Source: Corynebacterium sp. 13CS0277
GTDB lineage: Bacteria; Actinomycetota; Actinomycetes; Mycobacteriales; Mycobacteriaceae
Length of the DNA stretch: 64,000 bases
NCBI RefSeq assembly: GCF_002994655.1
Contig: NZ_PPDL01000009.1
Location: 1-64,000, forward strand
Direction of reading: 5' to 3'
In this document: piece after piece, positions 43,776 through 52,185 of the stretch
How positions within the stretch are numbered: position 1 is the first letter of the stretch
How the letters are laid out: every line of letters begins with the position of its first letter
Position numbers and translations under genes: made by a program
The notes under the pieces: model-generated
The model's database searches: none
What the model was told of the DNA's origin: nothing
What the model saw: the letters and a program-made list of their open reading frames with translations, nothing else

Positions 43776-46700
43776 GGCGTCGCCACCTGCATGAGCCCCT
43801 GGGAGATGCCGCGCACGGTGAGCGTGCCGCGCCCGACCGGCTGCGTCGAGGGCCGCACCCCGAAGACGGTGCCTTCGTCACGATCCCCGTCGAGGACCAG
43901 CGCTGCGGGCTGTTGGTCTTTGAGCTCCGCGAGGAACCCGCCGAACAGGGCGCGGCCGATGCCGCCCATCTTGCGCACATACACAATGTGCAGGCCGATA
44001 TCGCGGGCGTGCGGCAGGAACTCCACGAGGGGGTTGAGGGTGCCCTCGACGAGGATGTCAGCGTCGTCGATGAGGACGAACAGGTCTGGCCCTGTCCACC
44101 AGGAGCGTTCCTTCAACTGCTTCGGCGTGATGTCTTGGCCGGGCAGACGCTCCCGGCAGGTGGCCACCAGGTCGCTGATCGTTGTGGTGGCTGCGGTGGT
44201 GGTGCCGCAGTAGGCGGCCACCATGGTGTCGGGGAATTCATCGAGGTGACTGCGGCGCGGGTCGATGATCACCAGGCGGACGTCCTCGCGGGGCAGGGCG
44301 GCGATCCCGGTGGCGACGGTCCGCAGGAGGGTGCTGCGCCCGGAGCGGGGCGAACCGACGATGACGAGGTGCCCGCTGGCGGCAGCGTCCCACACCTGGG
44401 TGGTGAGCCGGGGGCCACCGACCCCGATGGGGAACGCGAAGCGGTTCAGTCGGCGCTGGATGCGGGCGGCGTCCTCCGACAGGCCCGCGGTGTCCACCTC
44501 GGGTGGCGCGGGTGCCGGGTCGAGTTGTGCCATCGATACTGCCGCCGGCAGGGTTTTCAGCGGCGGCACCGGGTCCAGGTGCGCGTGGGAGGCCGCCATC
44601 TGGGCGAACATGCAGTCCTGCGAGGTGGCCTGGGCGAACAGCATCTGTTCCCCGTCGGGGGTGATGGCCCGCCCCGGGGCGCGGGCCGGCACTTTGTGTT
44701 GCGCGTCGCGGTCGAGCAGCCCCTCACCGTTTTCGGCGAGTTTGAGTTCCATGCGGGTTCCGATGAGGTCCCGGATGCTGGGCCGCAGCACGGTCCACCG
44801 TTGGGTGGTCATGACGAGGTGGACGCCGACGGCGGCCCCATCGGCGGCGATGGTGGTGACGTTGTCGACAACGTCCTCGTAGTCGCTGATGATGGTGTGC
44901 CAGCCGTCGATGATGAGGATGGTGTGCCGGGTGCGGGGTTCAGCAACCCAGGTGAGGACTTCGTCGATGATGCGCCGCACCCGCTCGGGGTCGTCGCGGG
45001 TGGCGATACCTGCGACGTGGGGGAGGCGCGCGAAGTCGCCCAGCCCATTGCCGAGGTCGAGGATGTACACGGCGACATCGTCGGTGGAGTGGGTGACTGC
45101 CAGGCCGATGAGCAGGCTGGCCATCGCCGTGGTCTTCCCGCTTTGGGGGCCACCGCAGATCGCCACGTGGCCGCCGTCGACCCCGAGGTCGAGGATGAAG
45201 GCATCTTGGCGCTGTTCAAAGGGCTTGTCGATGATGCCGAGCGGCACCCGCAGGTCAGTGCGCGTGCAGCAGGCGGAGTTGTCACCGAAGTGCAGGAAGT
45301 CGTCCCACCCGGCGGTGCGGTAGAGCTCCGGGAGGCTGATCGCGGCGGGCAGCGGCGGCAGCCACACGTCGTGGGCTTTCATGCCGCGCGCTTCGCCGGC
45401 CTGCTGCGCGAGGGTGACGATGGTGTCGATGATCGAGGTGTCGGCGGCGACGAGTTCGGGCCCACGGGCGGCGGTGGCGTTGCGCTGCGCGAGGGAACGA
45501 AACAGCCGCACCGCAGGCACGGCAAACTCCTCATCGGTGGACGCGACGTCCCCACCCGCGGCGGTGTCGGCGTCCTCCTCAGTGCTGTCGGTGTCAGGCG
45601 TGGCCGTAGCGTGCTGTTCCTCTGCGCCGGTGTCGGCGTCCTCCCCGCCGACGGTGGTGGCCGCGATGTGGGCATTTTCGGGCAGCATCAGCGGCCCCGA
45701 CACGTACGCCGCCTGGAAGCGCTGCACCTGATCGGCATCCGTCTTGATGAACCCGGCACCAGGGGTGGCGGGCAAGTGGTAGGCATCCGTCACCCCCAGG
45801 ACCTGGCGGGACTCGGAGGCGCTGAATGTTTTCAACCCGATGCGGTACGACAGGTGCGAGTCCAGCCCCCGCAGCCTCCCCTCGTCGACGCGCTGACTCG
45901 CGAGCAACAGGTGAATGCCAAGGCTGCGGCCCAAGCGTCCGACAGCGGCAAACAATTCCGCGAACTCCCCGTGCTGTCCGAGCAGTTCACTGAACTCGTC
46001 GACGATGATGAGCAGCGCCGGCAGCGGCGGGGTCTGCGCCGCTTTCGCGCGGGCGTTGTACTCGCCAATGTTCGCCAGGTTTCCGGCGTGACGGAGTAGC
46101 TCCTGTCGGCGGTTCATCTCCCCACTGATCGCGTCGTGCATCCGCTCCACCAGGGTTTTCTCCGCCTCCAGGTTGGTGATCACGGCACTGGTGTGCGGCA
46201 ACCCGTCCAACCCCAGGAACGTGGCGCCGCCTTTGAAGTCGACGAGCACCATGTTGACGTCCTCCGGGGAGTGGGTGGCCGCCAGCGCCGCGACGAGAGT
46301 GCGCAGCAGCTCCGACTTGCCCGACCCGGTCGCCCCGATGCACAGCCCGTGCGGGCCGACGCCACCGTGGGCGGACTCCTTGACGTCCAACAGCAGCGGC
46401 TGCCCGTCCAGCCCGGTACCGAAAGGCACGTTGAGTCGCATCCGGTCGGGTCGCGGCCCCCACAGCTGCTCGTGGGTGAGCGTGTGGATCGGCGGTAACC
46501 CCAGCATCGTGGCGAAGCCATCGCTGGTGGAGTGCTCCAGGGTGCCGCCCCGCCGATACCCCGACATGCGGCGGGCCAACAGCCGCGCCCCCGTGAGCGA
46601 CAACTCATCGGGGATGCCGACGGTTTCTTCCTGCCCGAACGCGGAAATACGCAACTGCTCGTCCGACTCCACCAGCACCGCGTCCTCCGGGGGTGTGGCG

Positions 46701-47908
46701 GTGCCGGATACATCGACGGTGATGGTGCGGGTGCTCCCCCACAACAGCCGGGTCGGCACATCCGGAAACGCCGTGTCCACGACCTGCAGCTGCAGGTCTG
46801 CCTGCTCGGGGTCGGTCGAGTGCGGCAGCCACCCAATCCAGCCCCACTGTTTTTCCGCCTCCGCGCGCTGCGACTCCACGTCACGCACCCCGCCCGGTGC
46901 CGTACCGGCCGAGGCGGAGGCCCCGCGCGGTGGCGTCAGTGGGGCGGGGACCTGCGGTTGCGCTGCAGGGGCTGCTGCGGGCGCGGGCAGGCCGAGTTCT
47001 TCCAGGTCGACGCTGTCGAAGTATTCCGCCAACAGTTCCAGCTCTGCGGCAACATCGTCGGGTACGCGACGGTCCGCCTTCTCCTGCCGCGCCCTCTCCG
47101 AGCCGGCCACGTGCGCAGTCGGCCCGCCTGCGTGTTCGTCCTCGGCAGGTTCCGCCACCCCTGGTGCCGTGATGCCGAGGACCTCAGGACCGTGGTGGAA
47201 GACCAGCTGGGCGATGATCGCCCGCGCCAGCCCCCGGGCGTTGCGGCCCCGAATGTGGATGTGTGCGAAGTCGAGCAGGCTGGCATCCACCGGGATGTCC
47301 CGCACGTAGCCGGCGGCGCGCACCGCGTGCCGCAACGCCACCGCACACACCGGGTCCATGTCCTCCGGGGCGCCGGGATTGTTCACCGTGATAGGCGTGC
47401 ACAGGCGCGTCACGCCCAGCCCGAAACGCACGGTCATCGCCTCCGGGTCACCATCAACCCGGCCCCACATGCGGGGCGTGCCGACGAGCGACCACAGGTT
47501 CTCCGGGTGGGGGTGCACGTAAAAGGTGTGCTCCCGCTGCGCGTCGGCGTTCTCGACGGCCTGGCGGGTCAGTGACCCCAGCTGCCGCAAGTACACCCGG
47601 CGCGCCTCCCCCTGGTCGGCCTGCGCCTGCGGCACAAACATGGCGATCATGCTGACGCCCATCATGAGGGGGAACATCAGCATCATCGGGGAGAATCCTC
47701 CCCCGCTGAGCATCATGAGGCCGACCATGCCGCCGAGGGCGACGATCATGACGACGGGGATGAGGATACGAATCAAGGGGGTGGGTTGGGGGCGGGCGGC
47801 CTGGGGCACGGCGTCGGGCACGAGGGTTCCCTGGGGGACGAGGGGACGGTTCGGCACATCGCTGTGCTGTGGCACGACGCGGTCGCGCACGCGCACGTGG
47901 TGATGCAT
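43772..47908 (-). CDS. eccC: Type VII secretion protein EccC
   Basis: This 1378-residue FtsK/SpoIIIE-type motor drives export of WXG100 substrates. Two membrane helices (about 45-92) are followed by the DUF domain and three ATPase modules. Their Walker A motifs are GATGSGKS (525-532), GGPQSGKT (919-926) and GSPRSGRS (1185-1192), the first with a Walker B LLIIVDEF (632-639). The first is the canonical active site; the third has Arg in place of the Walker Lys, as is common in degenerate modules. A Glu/Asp-rich insert (about 755-795) separates the first two. ATG 47908 has GGAGGTG upstream. EccCa and EccCb are fused, as in ESX-4. Confidence 0.95.
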   Translation of the reverse strand: MHHHVRVRDRVVPQHSDVPNRPLVPQGTLVPDAVPQAARPQPTPLIRILIPVVMIVALGGMVGLMMLSGGGFSPMMLMFPLMMGVSMIAMFVPQAQADQGEARRVYLRQLGSLTRQAVENADAQREHTFYVHPHPENLWSLVGTPRMWGRVDGDPEAMTVRFGLGVTRLCTPITVNNPGAPEDMDPVCAVALRHAVRAAGYVRDIPVDASLLDFAHIHIRGRNARGLARAIIAQLVFHHGPEVLGITAPGVAEPAEDEHAGGPTAHVAGSERARQEKADRRVPDDVAAELELLAEYFDSVDLEELGLPAPAAAPAAQPQVPAPLTPPRGASASAGTAPGGVRDVESQRAEAEKQWGWIGWLPHSTDPEQADLQLQVVDTAFPDVPTRLLWGSTRTITVDVSGTATPPEDAVLVESDEQLRISAFGQEETVGIPDELSLTGARLLARRMSGYRRGGTLEHSTSDGFATMLGLPPIHTLTHEQLWGPRPDRMRLNVPFGTGLDGQPLLLDVKESAHGGVGPHGLCIGATGSGKSELLRTLVAALAATHSPEDVNMVLVDFKGGATFLGLDGLPHTSAVITNLEAEKTLVERMHDAISGEMNRRQELLRHAGNLANIGEYNARAKAAQTPPLPALLIIVDEFSELLGQHGEFAELFAAVGRLGRSLGIHLLLASQRVDEGRLRGLDSHLSYRIGLKTFSASESRQVLGVTDAYHLPATPGAGFIKTDADQVQRFQAAYVSGPLMLPENAHIAATTVGGEDADTGAEEQHATATPDTDSTEEDADTAAGGDVASTDEEFAVPAVRLFRSLAQRNATAARGPELVAADTSIIDTIVTLAQQAGEARGMKAHDVWLPPLPAAISLPELYRTAGWDDFLHFGDNSACCTRTDLRVPLGIIDKPFEQRQDAFILDLGVDGGHVAICGGPQSGKTTAMASLLIGLAVTHSTDDVAVYILDLGNGLGDFARLPHVAGIATRDDPERVRRIIDEVLTWVAEPRTRHTILIIDGWHTIISDYEDVVDNVTTIAADGAAVGVHLVMTTQRWTVLRPSIRDLIGTRMELKLAENGEGLLDRDAQHKVPARAPGRAITPDGEQMLFAQATSQDCMFAQMAASHAHLDPVPPLKTLPAAVSMAQLDPAPAPPEVDTAGLSEDAARIQRRLNRFAFPIGVGGPRLTTQVWDAAASGHLVIVGSPRSGRSTLLRTVATGIAALPREDVRLVIIDPRRSHLDEFPDTMVAAYCGTTTAATTTISDLVATCRERLPGQDITPKQLKERSWWTGPDLFVLIDDADILVEGTLNPLVEFLPHARDIGLHIVYVRKMGGIGRALFGGFLAELKDQQPAALVLDGDRDEGTVFGVRPSTQPVGRGTLTVRGISQGLMQVATP

Positions 47909-47992
47909 GGGCACCTCCAAAAAAAAGACGGTCGACAACAATTGCTGGTTAAGGGGGTTCTGCGCGGCGCGCACGGCCCCTCGGTGGTGCTT

Positions 47993-48019
47993 GATACGAG
48001 TGGGCCGACAAATGGTTCC
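47993..48019 (-). promoter_or_regulatory. ECF-sigma-type promoter of eccC
   Basis: On the minus strand GGAAC (plus-strand 48015-48019), 16 bases, then CGTATC (47993-47998). It predicts a transcript starting near 47987, about 80 bases before eccC. It is closely similar to the promoter of the EspC-like operon (34576-34602). The -35 matches the GGAAC consensus of ECF sigma factors. Confidence 0.7.
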
Positions 48020-48150
48020 CCGGCATCCGGTGCCGCTACCCCCCGCGTGCACCGGTAACGCCACCCCCGCCTGCCCCGCGCCACGAGGCGGCTGCGGCGT
48101 CACTGTGGGCCGCTGTCCGGGTTTTTCTTCGTCTGCATCGACGCATTCGC

Positions 48151-48173
48151 GCTACCCCCACACCGGGGGTAGC
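48151..48173. repeat. Palindrome in the eccC-eccD divergent region
   Basis: A perfect 9-base inverted repeat, GCTACCCCC (48151-48159) and GGGGGTAGC (48165-48173), with a 5-base loop. The sequence CGCTACCCCC also occurs at 48034-48043, just upstream of the eccC -35. It is a possible operator. The rest of 48174-48598 shows no gene. Confidence 0.45.
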
Positions 48174-48598
48174 TGCGGAGAAGCCACCCGAGACCCCCTC
48201 CACCCCGCCCCGATATGCCATTGGTCACACCCCTAGACGCGGCGCGGATCCGTGTGGTTGTATGGGCGGCAACCGCACCACCACCCAGGTGAAAACCGCG
48301 AACAGGCACTGGGGAGCCACGTTCGCCGCACGGACATCACCGGTGGTGCACGCTCGGGGACGCGCATCGGGCCCGCACAGCCCTCCATGACGCACCTGCA
48401 CCCGCACTCCTGGCACGGACCGTGATGCACGCACGGCCCACGCCCGGCAGCGCCACCGCAACGTGCCACGGCACCGCACACGCCGTGACACACCTCCCCC
48501 GGGCAACCACCACCCCGCGCCCGCTTCTTCCTGCACGGAGGAACGACGCGCCCTGCGGGGTTCACTGTTCGATTCATTGATCGGGGGATTGTTGACCC

Positions 48599-50182
48599 AT
48601 GTCTGACATCGGTGGCGCCCCGCGCCCCACACCGACAGCCGCCACCCCTGCGGAGACGGCCACCACCGCAGCAGTACTCACACTCGAGCCGGGCGAGGAC
48701 TTCACCCCGCCCGTCGCTGGCGCCGTCGACACCATCGACCTGGTGGTGCGGATCCTGGCCGCCACGGGTGCCAAGCAGCAGGCCCCCGACGACGAGGGCC
48801 TCGCCATCGCCTGCACGGTGCCGCTGGCAATCGCCGCAGCCGACGTCTTCGACGACGTCGTCGCCCTGTCCGGTGCCGCGCTGCCGCCCGTGGAATGGCA
48901 ATTCCAAACCGCCACCGGCCGCCGCCTCGACCCAGCGCAACCCCTCGCACAATCCCACCTGTCCAACGGGGACGTACTCATCATCGCCCCCGCAGAACTC
49001 CGCCCCACACCCCAAGTACTGGACTCCGCCCAGGCGGCCAGCGCCCTACCACGCACAGCCCGCGCCACCGGCCTGGCCGCCACCGCCGCCGGCAGCGGAT
49101 TCCTCGCCACCGCCGCAGCCATCATCGGCATGGTGCCCGCACACACCCAACCGTGGGCGTGGTGCGCCCTCAGCGCGATCGCGCTCCTGCTCTGCCTGCG
49201 GCTCATCACCCAACCCACCGACCACCAGGACGGCACCACCCGCGACCACGCCGCCATCATCACCAGCGGCACCGCCTGCTGGCTCAGCGCACTCGCAGCC
49301 ACCGCCCGCTGGATGATGCCGACCACCACCCCCACCACCACAAGCCTCTGGGACACCCCACACCTGTGGGCCGCCCTCGGGCTCACCGGACTCTGCACCG
49401 TCGCCGCCCTCGCCTTCCTATGGAAACCACCCCACCACGCACCCACGCGCCCCCACACCACCAGCAACCCGACCGGCGACGACACCACCGACACACTCCC
49501 CGGCGCACCACTGATGGTGCTTGGCACCCTCAGCGCAGGATTCCTCCTCCTCGCCGCAGGAGCAGCCCTCGGCAGCACCCCCGCCAGCGGCGCACTCCTC
49601 ATGGCCAGCGGAATCCTCGCCCTCCACCTCCTCCCCCGCCTCGCACAAACCCTCGCAGGACTCCGCGTCCCAGAACTCCCCGCCATCGCCGACGAAGACA
49701 CCATCGACACCATCCCACCCGTCACCACCACCCTCGCCCAAGCACGCCACGCCCGCAGCATCCTCACCGGCGGATACCTCGGCATCAGCATCCTGAGCAC
49801 CCTCGGCTGCCTCCTCACGCTCACCGCCGGCACCGCCTGGGCACTCTGGGCCTACATCGCACTCATCGCCGCCACCGCCACCCACGCCCTCAGACACCGC
49901 GACGAACTCTGCCTCTGGGCCCTCTGGATCCTCGGCGGCGTCGGACTCCTCTGCGCCTGCACCACCATCGCCACCAGCACACTCCACAACGCCCACAGCA
50001 TCCTCCCCGCCCTCGGCGTCCTCGCCGCACTCACCGCACCCCTCTGGGCCCCACACATCCGACTCACCCCAGCACAAGGGGCCTGGCTCGACCGACTCGA
50101 AATCCTCGCACTCACCACCCTGCTCCCCCTCTGCGCCCACGTCGCCGGCATCTTCGGACTCCTCAGAGGACTCGGCACATGA
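48599..50182 (+). CDS. eccD: Type VII secretion membrane protein EccD
   Basis: This 527-residue protein has an N-terminal ubiquitin-like (YukD) domain (about 25-135; VDTIDLVVRIL, GDVLIIAPAEL) and about eleven membrane helices, forming the channel core of the ESX complex. ATG 48599 follows GGGGGATTG. Codons end in C or A almost throughout (Leu mostly CTC, Ala GCC or GCA), unlike mycP directly after it. The mycP start overlaps its stop (ATGA). It is transcribed away from eccC. Confidence 0.92.
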   Translation: MSDIGGAPRPTPTAATPAETATTAAVLTLEPGEDFTPPVAGAVDTIDLVVRILAATGAKQQAPDDEGLAIACTVPLAIAAADVFDDVVALSGAALPPVEWQFQTATGRRLDPAQPLAQSHLSNGDVLIIAPAELRPTPQVLDSAQAASALPRTARATGLAATAAGSGFLATAAAIIGMVPAHTQPWAWCALSAIALLLCLRLITQPTDHQDGTTRDHAAIITSGTACWLSALAATARWMMPTTTPTTTSLWDTPHLWAALGLTGLCTVAALAFLWKPPHHAPTRPHTTSNPTGDDTTDTLPGAPLMVLGTLSAGFLLLAAGAALGSTPASGALLMASGILALHLLPRLAQTLAGLRVPELPAIADEDTIDTIPPVTTTLAQARHARSILTGGYLGISILSTLGCLLTLTAGTAWALWAYIALIAATATHALRHRDELCLWALWILGGVGLLCACTTIATSTLHNAHSILPALGVLAALTAPLWAPHIRLTPAQGAWLDRLEILALTTLLPLCAHVAGIFGLLRGLGT

Positions 50183-51780
50183 CCCCCACACACGCCCGCT
50201 GGCGGCACCCCCTGAACCGCGCAGCCACACTCGCCGCCCTCCTCTGTATCGGCGGTGCCACACTGCCCGGCGCGCCGGGCGATGCTGCACGCCCACATCT
50301 CTCGGGGTGGGGGTGGTTGCCGCCTGCGGCGGCGCAAGAGGTTCCCGCACCCGGGGCTCCGGCACCGGGTGAAGCTGTGGCTGGTGGTGATGTGGTGGCG
50401 GGGCTCGTGGATCCTCCTGCGGTGCCGCCGCTGCCGGGGATTCCGGATTCGCCCTGCCCGGCACCGATGATGGCGACTGCTGAGGATCTCGACGTGGTCG
50501 CGCAGACCGCGCAGATTCTTGCCCCTGTGCACCGGCTCGCCACGGGTCAGGGGGTGCGGGTCGTCGTCATCGATACCGGCATCGGCCCCAACCCCAGGCT
50601 TGCTCGGGTGACGCCTGGCACGGACTTCACCGCCAGTGGAGATTCCTTGGTGGACTGCGATGGGCACGGCACGATCGTGGCGGGGATTATTGCCGCCAGC
50701 CCGAATCCGGTGGGCGACATCCCGGCCGCGCAGTCGCCGCCGGGGGTTGGCGATGGTCTCGTCGGGGTAGCCCCCGACGCGGAGCTCATCAGCGTGAAGC
50801 AGTCGACGAATTTCGGGACGAAGGAGGATTCCGGCGATCTCATGACGTTGACGCTGGCGCTGCGGGAGGCGGTGGCCCTGGAGCCGCACATCATCACCAT
50901 GTCGATTGCTTCCTGCGTGGATCGGGGCATGCTGCCGGCGCTTGCGGCGAGCCCACTGGGCGATATCGTCCGTGACGCCGAGGAGCGCGGCATTGTGATT
51001 GTGGCGTCCGCCGGCAATGCCGGACCCCAGTGCCAGCCCGGGATGGCGGTGGTTCCTGCAGAACTTCCCGGGGTGCTGGCTGTGGGCGCGCGGCGCACCA
51101 GCTTGACGATGGAGAGTTACTCCATGCCGAACGGCGACCGGGCGATCCTTCCACCCGATCATGCTTTCGGCGAGGACTCGACCGCGCCGCTGTTCCCCGG
51201 GCTGTCCGCCCCGGGGACGATTGCTGTCGGCCTCAACCCGCACGGCCCGGGCCTGGTGACGGGGATGCGTGGCAAGGATGGTCCCGCACCGATCACTGGC
51301 ACGAGTTTTGCCGCGCCGTTCGTTGCGGGGGTGGTGGCTCTGCTCCTGGAGCGCCACCCGGGGCTTACTCCCGGGCGGGTGCGGCATATTGTGGCAGATT
51401 CCGCCGACCCCATTACCGGGGCTGTGGATCCGATTCGTGTCCTCAGCCATGCGGCCACCAGCACCGAGGCGGACATCCTCCCGCCAGAGAAGCAGGCAGT
51501 GCACTACACGGGCCCCCTCGCCGCGGGCCCCAACCCCAGTGATCCCACGCGCAGGCCGCTGACCATGGTCCTGCGCGACAATCAGCAGGCGCTGGGGTCC
51601 ACGGGGACCACCCCGCCGCGCCTGGTGGCGACCGCCGACGACCACCGGGAGAACCTTCATCTCCTCGTCGTGGTCACGGCCTTGAGTCTCGGCTCCTTCG
51701 CGGCCCTCATGGTGGGGTCACTGCGCCGCTGGTGGCATGGCCGCAGCAGCATCGCTTGCGAGGCTGAGCCGCGCACGTAA
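50179..51780 (+). CDS. mycP: Type VII secretion mycosin protease MycP
   Basis: This 533-residue subtilisin-type protease of the secretion complex has a signal peptide, a Pro-rich propeptide-like stretch (50-95) and the triad Asp132 (VVVIDTGI), His163 (DGHGTIVAG) and Ser376 (GTSFAAPFVAG). A C-terminal membrane anchor lies at about 494-516, followed by a short basic tail. It stabilises and processes ESX components in mycobacteria. It overlaps eccD by four bases. Codon use shifts to G-ending codons (CTG, GCG, CCG) from about codon 35. Confidence 0.94.
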   Translation: MTPTHARWRHPLNRAATLAALLCIGGATLPGAPGDAARPHLSGWGWLPPAAAQEVPAPGAPAPGEAVAGGDVVAGLVDPPAVPPLPGIPDSPCPAPMMATAEDLDVVAQTAQILAPVHRLATGQGVRVVVIDTGIGPNPRLARVTPGTDFTASGDSLVDCDGHGTIVAGIIAASPNPVGDIPAAQSPPGVGDGLVGVAPDAELISVKQSTNFGTKEDSGDLMTLTLALREAVALEPHIITMSIASCVDRGMLPALAASPLGDIVRDAEERGIVIVASAGNAGPQCQPGMAVVPAELPGVLAVGARRTSLTMESYSMPNGDRAILPPDHAFGEDSTAPLFPGLSAPGTIAVGLNPHGPGLVTGMRGKDGPAPITGTSFAAPFVAGVVALLLERHPGLTPGRVRHIVADSADPITGAVDPIRVLSHAATSTEADILPPEKQAVHYTGPLAAGPNPSDPTRRPLTMVLRDNQQALGSTGTTPPRLVATADDHRENLHLLVVVTALSLGSFAALMVGSLRRWWHGRSSIACEAEPRT

Positions 51781-51846
51781 AGCTCCCCGCATCCTGCCCT
51801 CCCCTTGCCTGGTCTCGGCGCACCGATCAACGCCTGCGCTGCTGTC

Positions 51847-51883
51847 GTGGCGAACCTGTCGGATCCTTCGGCGGGTTCGCCAC
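51847..51883 (+). terminator. mycP terminator
   Basis: GTGGCGAACC (51847-51856) pairs with GGTTCGCCAC (51874-51883), followed by TTCTTTGTTTCTT. It is strong and closes the eccD-mycP unit. Confidence 0.88.
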
Positions 51884-52116
51884 TTCTTTGTTTCTTCACT
51901 TACCCCCGGCGCGCGGGGTGTGCTCTCCCCCGTAGCTGCCCCGCACACACAAAGAAGCCTCTTCTGGCATCAGGTTGAATGAAAGTGCGAACAACAAACA
52001 CCCTGAGACTGAAGAAGACTTCGCCGCGTGAGTCTACCGCCTCCAACCCCGCCGACATCATCTGCCGCGCACAGGCGCTTCACCCTTGACGGAGCATCAC
52101 GCAGACACCCGCGCCA

Positions 52117-52162
52117 CCACCGCGTTCCCCTGTACTGCGGGCACTGGAGGTGTGCGCGGTGG
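52117..52162 (-). terminator. Possible eccB terminator hairpin
   Basis: CCACCGCG (52117-52124) pairs with CGCGGTGG (52155-52162) just after the eccB stop on the minus strand. No T-tract is seen. The stretch from 51884 to 52116 shows no gene. Confidence 0.35.
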
Positions 52163-52185
52163 CATCGCGACGTGAGTCTCCGTGC

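Noticed and set aside
43724..47600. Long plus-strand frames opposite eccC
   Set aside because: They are shadows of the C-ending codons of eccC; no protein family is visible.
48560..48585. GTTCGATTC, as in a tRNA T-loop
   Set aside because: The flanking bases do not form a T-stem, and no acceptor or anticodon arm is found.
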